From Litchfieldella qijiaojingensis (GTDB lineage Bacteria > Pseudomonadota > Gammaproteobacteria > Pseudomonadales > Halomonadaceae): 64,000 bases of DNA. The stretch's first letter is position 1. Every line of letters starts with the position of its first letter. The translations under genes and the position numbers were made by a program. Under the pieces are notes generated by a model. It was not told where the DNA came from. It did no database searches and saw only the letters and a list, made by a program, of their open reading frames with translations. The stretch covers positions 118,853 through 182,852 of the forward strand of contig NZ_BMXS01000005.1 of the NCBI RefSeq assembly GCF_014651875.1, written 5' to 3'. Shown here piece by piece: positions 43,024 to 50,647 of this stretch.

Positions 43024-44271
43024 ATGAACGACACCCCATTGAGCCGTGAAGCGTTGGCCCGCCTGGATCGGGACGATCCCCTGGCCCACTACCGTGACCA
43101 GTTCGAATTGGAAGAGGGCCTGATATACCTCGACGGCAACTCCCTTGGCGCCTTGCCCAAGGCCGCCAAGGCCAGGGCGGCCGAGCTGGTGGAGCACGAG
43201 TGGGGCCAAGGGCTGATCCGCAGTTGGAACACTCACGATTGGATTTCCCTTCCCGAGCGGGTCGGCGACAAGATAGCCCCAATCATTGGTGCCGCACCGG
43301 GAGAGGTGGTGGTGGCCGATTCCACCTCGGTCAACCTGTTCAAGCTGGCGGCAGCAGCGGTGCGCATGCGCCTCGGGCGTCGCAAGATCGTCTCCGAGCC
43401 GGGCAACTTCCCTACCGATCTGTATATCCTGCAAGGGCTGGAAGCCTTCTTGCCAGGCGAGATCCGCCTGGAAACGGCACCCCGCGAGCGGTTGGAAAAC
43501 GCGATCGACGAAGACACCGCCCTGGTGGTGCTGACCCATGTGCACTACAAGTCAGGCGAGCTGTTCGACATGGCGGCCATCACCGCCAGGGCCCACAAGG
43601 TAGGTGCGCTGATGCTGTGGGATCTCAGCCATAGTGCCGGCGCGGTGCCGGTGGACCTGAAGGGCGTCGATGCCGACTTCGCCGTGGGTTGTGGCTACAA
43701 ATACCTCAATGGTGGCCCCGGCGCTCCCGGCTACCTGTTCGTGGCCAAGCGCCACCAGACCGAGTTCCACCAACCCTTGAGCGGCTGGTTTGGCCATGCC
43801 GAGCCCTTCGCCATGCGCGACGAGTACCAGCCAGCCCCCTCTATCAAACGGGGGTTATGTGGCACCACTGGTGTGCTTGCCACCGGAGTGCTGGAGGTTG
43901 GAGTGGAACTGATGGCCTCCGCCGACATGGCACTGGTCCGTGCCAAGTCCCAACGCTTGGGTGAACTGTTCATCTCGCTTGTCGAACGACACTGTGCCGG
44001 CCAGGGCTTCGAGCTGGCCTCCCCTAGAGACGCCGACAGACGCGGCAGCCAGGTATCGCTCACCCATGAACAGGGCTTCGCCATCATGCAGGCCTTGATT
44101 GCCCGCAACATCATCGGCGATTTCCGCGCACCGAACATACTGCGTTTCGGCTTCACTCCGCTCTATACCCGCTATGTGGATATCTGGGACACGGTCCACG
44201 CGTTGGCCGATATCATGGCCAAGAAGGAGTGGGATCAACCGCAGTTCAAGAAAATCACTGCCGTGACCTGA
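43024..44271 (+). CDS. kynU: Kynureninase (second copy)
   Basis: 415 residues from ATG 43024 (AAGGAGCCTCCT upstream). Motifs mirror the first copy: YLDGNSLGALPKAA, SEPGNFPTDLYI, WDLSHSAGAVPVDLKG and the PLP Lys in FAVGCGYKYLNGGPGAPGY. It follows kynA, so the two form a compact tryptophan-to-anthranilate unit lacking a formamidase. It is homologous to the first copy at 36023-37255 but clearly diverged, pointing to separate origin or an old duplication. Confidence 0.93.
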   Translation: MNDTPLSREALARLDRDDPLAHYRDQFELEEGLIYLDGNSLGALPKAAKARAAELVEHEWGQGLIRSWNTHDWISLPERVGDKIAPIIGAAPGEVVVADSTSVNLFKLAAAAVRMRLGRRKIVSEPGNFPTDLYILQGLEAFLPGEIRLETAPRERLENAIDEDTALVVLTHVHYKSGELFDMAAITARAHKVGALMLWDLSHSAGAVPVDLKGVDADFAVGCGYKYLNGGPGAPGYLFVAKRHQTEFHQPLSGWFGHAEPFAMRDEYQPAPSIKRGLCGTTGVLATGVLEVGVELMASADMALVRAKSQRLGELFISLVERHCAGQGFELASPRDADRRGSQVSLTHEQGFAIMQALIARNIIGDFRAPNILRFGFTPLYTRYVDIWDTVHALADIMAKKEWDQPQFKKITAVT

Positions 44272-44425
44272 GCCCGGCGATAGCCTGGCCTCCACGGCAC
44301 TCCCGGTCCTGACTTTGAATTCCATCTTGGCCGCAGCGGCTGGCTTAGCTAGTGTAGGCACGGTAACGGTGTGTTTACCCCGTGTCGGAATGCGCCCGTC
44401 TCAGACATCAATCAGGAGTCACTCA

Positions 44426-45100
44426 ATGAAATATCTCGCCGCAGGGATGATGTTCGCCGCTGCCTTGCCCGCTCTCGCCGACGGCAAGGCCACCATCGCC
44501 ACCACCGACACGCAGAACGCCATGCAGATGGTCATTCACTGGACCGATGACAGCATGCGCATGGATTTTCCCGCTCAACAGCAAGGCTACATGCTGATGC
44601 GCGATGGCAAGGGCTACATGGTCACCGAGCAGGCTGGACAGACCATCGTCATGGACATGGCGATGCTGAAAGGAATGGCCGATGCCATGGGCGAGGCCAA
44701 TGAGGTGAACGCCAACCAGGCCAAATCCGTCGACAACCTGGAAGCCACTGGCGAGAAGGAGACCATTGCCGGCATCGAGGGAGACGTCTATCGGATCCAG
44801 TGGACCGACCACGGCGGCACCAACCACGATGATGAAATCGTACTCAGCGACAAACCGCTCGGGCGGGAAATGCTGCAGGCCTTCCAGAGCTATGTGCAGA
44901 TCGTGATGGACGAACCCGACCCCATCGGTACCGCCCTGCTCGAGCGAGACCTGGGCATGCTCAAATTCGGCGACAAGTTCAGGATCGTCGAGATGGCCGA
45001 TGCCTCGCCCGACGCCACCATGTTCGAACTGCCGGAAAACGCCATGACCATGCAGGACATGCTGCAACAGCAAATGGGCGGCTCCAACGTGCCGCAATAA
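44426..45100 (+). CDS. Predicted periplasmic protein, DUF4412-like
   Basis: 224 residues from ATG 44426 (AGGAGTCACTCA upstream). A short signal peptide (MKYLAAGMMFAAALPALA) precedes a beta-rich domain: QNAMQMVIHWTDDSMRMDFPAQ, GYMLMRDGKGYMVTEQAG. The pattern of an exported protein with a Met-rich tail (MTMQDMLQQQMGG) resembles DUF4412-type proteins. Function is unknown, and no link to the kyn genes is apparent. Confidence 0.65.
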   Translation: MKYLAAGMMFAAALPALADGKATIATTDTQNAMQMVIHWTDDSMRMDFPAQQQGYMLMRDGKGYMVTEQAGQTIVMDMAMLKGMADAMGEANEVNANQAKSVDNLEATGEKETIAGIEGDVYRIQWTDHGGTNHDDEIVLSDKPLGREMLQAFQSYVQIVMDEPDPIGTALLERDLGMLKFGDKFRIVEMADASPDATMFELPENAMTMQDMLQQQMGGSNVPQ

Positions 45101-45158
45101 GGGGGTCCTTCCAAGGCCGATACGGGCGGTGTGTCACACACATCGCCCGTTGCTATAT

Positions 45159-45854
45159 TCACCGCTCAACGACTTCCAATACATGGGTAATGGCCTGCGC
45201 CTTGCCATCCCGCAGATCGCCCAGGATCAGGGTTGATCCATTGCCTGTTGCCAGAACTCTAGGATGAAAATCCGCGCCGATGGTTTGCACTTCCTCCGGC
45301 CCCTGTATTGCAATGCGCAGAACAATGGCCCGTTCGGCAGTCACACAGAGCGCCAGCAGATAACCCCCTTGGGGCGGCGCAACGATGCGAATCTGCGACT
45401 GGGGATCTTGGGCTTTGTACAGAATGCTGACGCGAACGAAATTCTGTGCTTGAGGATCGAACTGCGCCTCTTTCACGGTGTTACGAAAGCCCTTGTCGTT
45501 TGTGGCCGCAAAGATGACTGATAAGTGGTCGCGCCGCATGGTTGCGTCAGGCCCCATCTCACCGATCTCAAGCGGATAGCGATCACCAGTCAGGGTGTTG
45601 GCGAAGGCACAGACAAAATGCTCAGATCCGTTGCCAGCAGGCAGGATGTCGAGACGCCAGAATGGATCACTGGGGCAGGACCGAACAGCGATAGGAGAAA
45701 GTGACGCATCACCCACCGGCATCTCACCAGCAGGGTTCGGTTCGGATAGCCCAAAGAAGGCCGTATAGTCGGCCACGGCGCGCACCAAGCTGAGGACCTC
45801 GGCATCGGTTAGACGTAGTCCACGCGGCAGGTGCGAATTGCAGGAGGCCATCAT
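45159..45854 (-). CDS. Protein of unknown function, partner of an adenylate-forming ligase
   Basis: 231 residues, soluble, without a signal peptide. Begins MMASCNSHLPRGLRLTDAEVL, and contains DYTAFFGLSEPNPAG, MRRDHLSVIFAATNDKGFR and GGYLLALCVTAERAIVLRIAIQG. No family recognised. Its start overlaps the end of the ligase gene by 4 bp, so the two are translationally coupled and probably act together. Base composition is less GC-rich than in the surrounding core genes. Confidence 0.65.
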   Translation of the reverse strand: MMASCNSHLPRGLRLTDAEVLSLVRAVADYTAFFGLSEPNPAGEMPVGDASLSPIAVRSCPSDPFWRLDILPAGNGSEHFVCAFANTLTGDRYPLEIGEMGPDATMRRDHLSVIFAATNDKGFRNTVKEAQFDPQAQNFVRVSILYKAQDPQSQIRIVAPPQGGYLLALCVTAERAIVLRIAIQGPEEVQTIGADFHPRVLATGNGSTLILGDLRDGKAQAITHVLEVVER

Positions 45855-47284
45855 GCCCCACCCAAGCTACGCGCCTGCGCCAGTTCCCGCAGCATTGTCC
45901 TGTGCACTTTACCTGCCGCATTCAGAGGCAGTTCGTCCATCAGTTCCAGATCCTCTTGCGACACGAGACCGGGGCAGAACGCATCCAGATGCGATTTCAA
46001 AGCAATCAGTGCATCCTGATTATCTGAACCGCCTGACACATTCACAAACACCGCGACACTTTCCTCCTGTGTTCTCGAGTATTTCACAGCCGCCGCTGTC
46101 TGCACGATGTTCAGCTTGGTCAGGTGCCGTTCCAGTTCGGCCAGAGACACATAATGTTCGCCTTGGCGGACAAAATCACTCTTACGGCCAAGGTGGCGAT
46201 AATGGCCGGGGTGCGTTTCACTTAGAATGTCTCCTGTGGCGAACCAGTCGTCTGCCGGCTGGAACTCTCCGTTGGGCGGCAGGCGATAGCCCAGCATGCG
46301 CGACGCGCCCCGCACTAGCAATTCGCCCACCGTCGCCTTGGACGCCTCGGCGGACAGAGGTTCAAGCTTAATTTCTACGCCCGGCAGAATGTCACCCAAA
46401 ACATCCTGTTCGTCGGCCTTGGTCGAGCGGTTCACTGAAATTGGGCCGTATTCCGCAAGGCCATAGGCGGGATACACCTCGCATTTCAGGCCCTGAGTCA
46501 GATCTTGACGCAGATCGGCATCCATTTTTTCGCCGCCTGTGTGGATCGTCTCAATCCTGTTTTTCGCCTTGATATCGGAATCTGAAAGTAGCGCTGCCGC
46601 ATAGCTGGGGAAACACAAGATCGTCACCGGGTCTTCACGCTTGACCGCCGCGATAAAAGCCGGACGATCTCCGGCTTCCGGCAAGCACAGACAGCGACGT
46701 ATCGCAAGATTGGTCAGCAGAGACTGAATGCCGCCAAGCGAATGCATCGGCATCGAAATGATGTCGATCCCTTTTGGGTAGAGGTCATAAGACCGCTCGA
46801 CGATCGCTGACATGGACTTATAACTGTGAACGATCGCCTTGGGTGCGCCAGAACTGCCCGAAGTAAAGACGATCACGCCAGGTGCGTCCGAAGTAAGGCG
46901 AATGACAGCGTCCCCGTCCGAGGGCGAATTGGCGCTATCGTCCTCCTGCCAGGCTCGTGCTAAACCGTCATCCATGATTGTTGCCGATCCCAAAAGGCTA
47001 AGCTGCGCCGCACGCTCTGCATCCGTCAGTTTAGGGTTGATCAGCGATACGGGCGTACCCGATAGCAGACCTCCCAACAGTCCCGCCGCCGCGTCGAACG
47101 GGCTGACCGCAGTAACCGCCAAAACCCGATCCAGACCAAGGCCAGACAGCTTGGCAGCGATCTGGCGTCCGCGATTTACAAGAACGCCTGCGGTTTGCAT
47201 GTCGTTGCCGACGCGCAAAAGTTCAAAGTCCGGCTGGTCAGCCAAAGCGGCAAGCGTGGTTTCGATCATAGTCGTGTCGGTCAT
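45851..47284 (-). CDS. Adenylate-forming acyl/aryl ligase (ANL superfamily), horizontally acquired in appearance
   Basis: 477 residues. P-loop VIVFTSGSSGAPKAIVHS, motif A5 YPAYGLAEYGPISVN, motif A7 DDWFATGDILSE, and the C-terminal catalytic Lys in LNAAGKVHRTMLRELA are all present, so it should activate a carboxylic acid as an adenylate. At 477 residues it is on the short side, with a reduced N-terminal domain. It follows a truncated FAD monooxygenase gene and precedes the 231-residue gene on the same strand. Composition is distinct from the flanks. Substrate unknown. Confidence 0.82.
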   Translation of the reverse strand: MTDTTMIETTLAALADQPDFELLRVGNDMQTAGVLVNRGRQIAAKLSGLGLDRVLAVTAVSPFDAAAGLLGGLLSGTPVSLINPKLTDAERAAQLSLLGSATIMDDGLARAWQEDDSANSPSDGDAVIRLTSDAPGVIVFTSGSSGAPKAIVHSYKSMSAIVERSYDLYPKGIDIISMPMHSLGGIQSLLTNLAIRRCLCLPEAGDRPAFIAAVKREDPVTILCFPSYAAALLSDSDIKAKNRIETIHTGGEKMDADLRQDLTQGLKCEVYPAYGLAEYGPISVNRSTKADEQDVLGDILPGVEIKLEPLSAEASKATVGELLVRGASRMLGYRLPPNGEFQPADDWFATGDILSETHPGHYRHLGRKSDFVRQGEHYVSLAELERHLTKLNIVQTAAAVKYSRTQEESVAVFVNVSGGSDNQDALIALKSHLDAFCPGLVSQEDLELMDELPLNAAGKVHRTMLRELAQARSLGGA

Positions 47285-47300
47285 CAGTCCACCAAGTCGT

Positions 47301-47690
47301 TCAAATGTCGTTCATGAATGTACGATTGTTTGCAAGGGCTTGACCTACAGGCATTTTGCTGCGCGCCGTCTGGCCTTGCATGATGTCGTCAAATACACTC
47401 ATGGAAGACGGCGCCGAAATGTCGTCCATCCCGTCATACCAGTTTTCCAGCACATGCGGCGTAGCCGGACGGAACAGTTCGACCTTTTCACGTGATGCGG
47501 AAACAAGCGGGTCCACGCGGTCGCGGCGACGCTCTTCAAACAAATGCAGCGCAGACGTGACGTCCTCGGCGCGGTCATCCAAAGCACGGGCCAACTCAAG
47601 CGCATCTTCCAGTGCCTGATTGCCGCCCTGCCCAAGACATCCGTAGCTATCGCTGACATCGCCCCCATCTCCCGTGGTACAGGCGATTTC
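47301..47690 (-). pseudogene. 3' fragment of an FAD-dependent aromatic monooxygenase gene
   Basis: The reverse strand encodes GDGGDVSDSYGCLGQGGNQALEDALELARAL, which is the C-terminal FAD-binding motif (GD...GQGGNQALEDA) of PHBH/salicylate-hydroxylase-type enzymes, and continues to a stop at 47301. Everything N-terminal of this motif is missing; upstream lies a different broken gene. The fragment keeps the same strand and spacing (16 bp) relative to the ligase gene, so a monooxygenase-ligase operon was cut here. Confidence 0.72.
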
Positions 47691-47699
47691 GCAGGATGC

Positions 47700-47958
47700 C
47701 GAAACCATTGACTACCGAGACCATAGTCGGCCATGTGGTAACGGGTTTCGGCGATGGCCGCATCCAGGGTGCTGGCACAGTAGTAGACCCATGGTTGCCA
47801 TCGGTGAAGCGCGATGGCCAACCGGAGAGGAGCCGGAACCTGAAATTCGGTCATCCAGCGGAACCCGGGGCAAGCTGGCCGACCTCCTCGAGCAACCGGT
47901 CGTTCGTCATCGCCTCGATCGCAAAGGCGAGTTCCAGGTCTTCCGGGTCCAATGCTCT
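47700..47958 (-). pseudogene. Frameshifted remnant of a RES-domain toxin gene
   Basis: Directly after the LysR stop the reverse strand encodes RALDPEDLELAFAIEAM and TNDRLLEEVGQLAPGSAG, then a stop. The adjacent frame continues with RWQPWVYYCASTLDAAIAE and TRYHMADYG. Together these resemble the start and middle of RES-domain NAD+-degrading toxins (variable N-term with LT/NDRL, then YYA-LxxAIAETxYH). A frameshift near 47850 and loss of the C-terminus make it non-functional. No Xre-type antitoxin gene was seen. Confidence 0.55.
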
Positions 47959-48870
47959 CTATGACTTAGGCCTCCGGCGATCGCGAAAGCGCTCTCCCAG
48001 AGTTCGGCGCAACCAGTTGGCAATGGGCCCACGTGGGCTGTCACGCCGCGAGATGGTTTCCACCTCGATGATCGGTGGCGTGCCCAGTGCCTCACCGGAG
48101 AGCGTGACCAGCCGGTCGCGGAAAGGCGGGTACTGGGCAATGTGCCGAGGCACTATTGCCCAGCCGAGCCCGCGGGCAGCCAACTCCCCCATGGAATAGA
48201 AGCTGTTCAGGCGCCAGAACCGGGCACCGAGAGGAGCATCGGAGCCACCGCGAGTCCGTGAAGCGATCATCAGTTGCCGATAGGCGGCAAGGTCACTTGC
48301 GTCTGGGACCGCCAGGTGAGCAAGGGCATGATCACGCCCGACCACCAGCGACTGCTGGAGATGGGCGAGGCGCACTCCCTCCCATTGGGCCCCCTGACCC
48401 GGCTGGCGCAACAGGATGCCCAGGTCAGCGGTACCCTCCTCCACCCAACCGGCGATGTCGTCCTGAGAGCCATAGAGCAGCGTAAGCTGCAGGGCCGGGA
48501 AGCGATGGGCCAGGGCTTCCAGGGTTTCATCCACCGGCGGCATCTCTATCAGGGCTTCGTCGACTGCCGCCACCATGCTCGCTTCCTCACCCTGAACGAT
48601 GGACTTCGCCCGGGATTCCAGCCGCTGGGACTGGTGGAGTACCACCCGCGCCTCGTGAACCAGGGCCTTCCCCGCCGTGGTCAGCCGGGGCAGACGACCT
48701 GAGCGATCGAAGAGGATACAGCCCAGGTCGATCTCGAGATGGGCGATGGCGGTGCTGACCGCGGACTGGGCCCGACCCAGATGGCGCGCCGCCGCCGAGA
48801 AGGAGCCGCACTCGGCGACTGCGATGAGGGTCTCCAACTGATCCAGGCTCCAGCGCACATCACTCTCCAT
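47959..48870 (-). CDS. LysR-family transcriptional regulator
   Basis: 303 residues. The N-terminal winged helix-turn-helix reads LDQLETLIAVAECGSFSAAARHLGRAQSAVSTAIAHLEIDLGCILFDR, and the substrate domain follows from about residue 90. It diverges from the PACE efflux gene, with about 110 bp between starts. The arrangement matches the AceR-AceI pair of Acinetobacter, so it may activate that pump in response to a biocide or polyamine; this is inference. Confidence 0.88.
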   Translation of the reverse strand: MESDVRWSLDQLETLIAVAECGSFSAAARHLGRAQSAVSTAIAHLEIDLGCILFDRSGRLPRLTTAGKALVHEARVVLHQSQRLESRAKSIVQGEEASMVAAVDEALIEMPPVDETLEALAHRFPALQLTLLYGSQDDIAGWVEEGTADLGILLRQPGQGAQWEGVRLAHLQQSLVVGRDHALAHLAVPDASDLAAYRQLMIASRTRGGSDAPLGARFWRLNSFYSMGELAARGLGWAIVPRHIAQYPPFRDRLVTLSGEALGTPPIIEVETISRRDSPRGPIANWLRRTLGERFRDRRRPKS

Positions 48871-48980
48871 CTATCTGAAAAACTGATGGAATCCAACTCG
48901 CATCCATCTCTATCCTGGCTAGACTGGGGCGTGTTGTCGAGGCCAAGGTGGCCTTGAATCGGCATATCGTGGAGGTGTCG

Positions 48981-49400
48981 ATGCGCTCCTGGAAAGAACG
49001 TCTGACCCATACCGTGCTCTTCGAGTTGGGCGGCCTGGTCATGGTGACGCCACTAGCCAGCAAGATTACCGGTCACGGTATCGGCGAGATCGGCGCCCTG
49101 GCCGTCGGGTTGGCGACTACCGCCATGCTTTGGAACCTGATCTGGAACCGGTTCTTCGATCACTGGGTGCCAACGCGCAAGCGCACCCTGGTACAGCGCC
49201 TAACCCAGGCCTTCGGTTTCGAGGCAGGGCTGGTGATCCTGACATTGCCCGCCGTCGCTTGGTGGCTCGGCATCGGACTGCTCGAGGCCTTCTGGCTGGA
49301 TGTCGGTTTCATGTTGTTCTTTCTACTATACGCCCTGGCCTACAACACGGCCTTCGATCATGTCATGCGCCATCGGCTGGCACAGGCGGGTAAGCAATGA
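48981..49400 (+). CDS. PACE-family efflux pump (AceI-like)
   Basis: 139 residues from ATG 48981 (GGAGGTGTCG upstream), the family's usual size. Four membrane segments form two BTP/PACE repeats: ERLTHTVLFELGGLVMVTPLASKITGH and RLTQAFGFEAGLVILTLPAVAWWLG. The conserved Glu (FELGG) and Asn/Trp/Asp pattern (MLWNLIWNRFFDHW) are present. PACE proteins export chlorhexidine, acriflavine or short diamines with proton exchange. Confidence 0.88.
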   Translation: MRSWKERLTHTVLFELGGLVMVTPLASKITGHGIGEIGALAVGLATTAMLWNLIWNRFFDHWVPTRKRTLVQRLTQAFGFEAGLVILTLPAVAWWLGIGLLEAFWLDVGFMLFFLLYALAYNTAFDHVMRHRLAQAGKQ

Positions 49401-49489
49401 GGCATCCGGCTTCTCGCTCAGGCGACTTTCTTCCTTCTGCGGTACCATTGGGCACAAAAATCAAAGGAAGCGCTGAATAGGGAGCCCTT

Positions 49490-49855
49490 ATGCGTCTCAA
49501 AGGATTTGCGGTAGTGCTGCTTGCCCTGTCGATAGCGGGTTGCAGCGATGGACGGCCCGAGTGGATGAAGGCGGCGCTCGACGACGATGTGGATCAGGCG
49601 CGTTGGGAGGCGTCGTCACTCGACGTAAAGGTGGCGACGGCGGGCCTATGGTTGCAGCGCTTGAACGATGACGGATACCTCTCCCTCGATAAGCCGCAAG
49701 CCGAGATGAAGCCCGAAGCAATCGCCCTGGCCACCTGTATCGACTCGTCGCTGGAAGACGCAACCGCCGAATCGGCAACCGGCGTGCGCCTGGCAGCGGC
49801 GGACTGTGTCAATGAATTGGGGTATGCGAAGAAATTGGATGAGCTAGTGGATTGA
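49490..49855 (+). CDS. Small predicted lipoprotein
   Basis: 121 residues. MRLKGFAVVLLALSIAGCSDG is a lipoprotein signal with lipobox SIAGC (Cys 18). The rest is an acidic helical domain with two further Cys (ATCIDSS and AADCVNE). No family recognised. A piece of the MITE-like element (GGAAGCGCTGAATA, 49466-49479) lies just before the ribosome-binding site, and a second repeat element begins 10 bp after the stop. Confidence 0.72.
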   Translation: MRLKGFAVVLLALSIAGCSDGRPEWMKAALDDDVDQARWEASSLDVKVATAGLWLQRLNDDGYLSLDKPQAEMKPEAIALATCIDSSLEDATAESATGVRLAAADCVNELGYAKKLDELVD

Positions 49856-49864
49856 GTCATTCCT

Positions 49865-50008
49865 AGGTTCTGTCCGAAAACTGTCTGCGCTTGCCCATGC
49901 GGCGTTAAAAATCATCTCAAAATGCTCATTTACACCCCCGTAAACTCCGCTTTTTCGCTGATTTTTGCCTTGCCTGGACTTCGCTCGCCGTCTTTTCAGA
50001 CAGAACCT
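49865..50008. repeat. MITE-like element with 16-bp terminal inverted repeats, 144 bp
   Basis: It starts AGGTTCTGTCCGAAAA and ends TTTTCAGACAGAACCT; the ends match at 15 of 16 positions as inverted repeats. The interior (CATTTACACCCCCGTAAA and similar) has no coding capacity. It lies between the lipoprotein gene and the convergent phosphodiesterase gene. Its right end supplies the stop codon of the phosphodiesterase gene (TAG, 50007-50009). Confidence 0.75.
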
Positions 50009-50495
50009 AAAGCGGCAAGTGAACAATCGCACCCCGCAAGCCCCGCTCGCCAACCCATAACTTACCGAGCGTGATCGGTAGCTTGAAGCGGCGCTTGCCG
50101 GCGCTGCCGGGGTTGAACAGCAGGCGCCCGTCGCACCATTCGTTGCGCGGCTTGTGGGAATGGCCATGCAGCACGGCATCGCAGGGTGTCTCGGGCGCGA
50201 AGTCGGCGATATTGTGCACCAGGTGCAGCCGCCAGCCATTGACGATCAGATCCTGGGTCATTGGCAGCCGCTCGGCCCACTCTTGAGTATCGATATTGCC
50301 ACGCACGCTGTAGAGCGGCGCCAGCTCAGCGAGGCGTTCGAGGATCGCCTCGTCCTCGACCTTGCCGCCCACATCGCCGAGATGCACGATCAGCGCGCAA
50401 TCGCCAAGCATCGCCTGCGCCTCGTCACGCAGCTTGCCGTGAGTGTCGGAAATCACCCCGACCGGGGTGTCGATATCGAAAGTCGGTACGCTCAT
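50007..50495 (-). CDS. YfcE/MJ0936-type metallophosphoesterase
   Basis: 162 residues. Metal-binding motifs: GVISDTHGKL, IVHLGDVGG, YSVRGNID, and CDAVLHGHSHKP, followed by LFNPGS, the standard calcineurin-like set. YfcE-type enzymes hydrolyse phosphodiesters. The reading frame ends in TAG that overlaps the terminal repeat of a MITE-like element, so the native C-terminus may have been shortened or extended. Confidence 0.88.
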   Translation of the reverse strand: MSVPTFDIDTPVGVISDTHGKLRDEAQAMLGDCALIVHLGDVGGKVEDEAILERLAELAPLYSVRGNIDTQEWAERLPMTQDLIVNGWRLHLVHNIADFAPETPCDAVLHGHSHKPRNEWCDGRLLFNPGSAGKRRFKLPITLGKLWVGERGLRGAIVHLPL

Positions 50496-50647
50496 CGTGC
50501 CATTCCGCCAGTCCAGCCCAGTGTCTGTCTACGGAACTCTAACATCGTTGATATAGAGGCTCTGATCACGTTTATCCCCCCAGCGTTTTACGGCACCATG
50601 TAAGCCTGCTTGCCTAAGCCCCGATTACCTGCCGCGAAGGAATCGCC

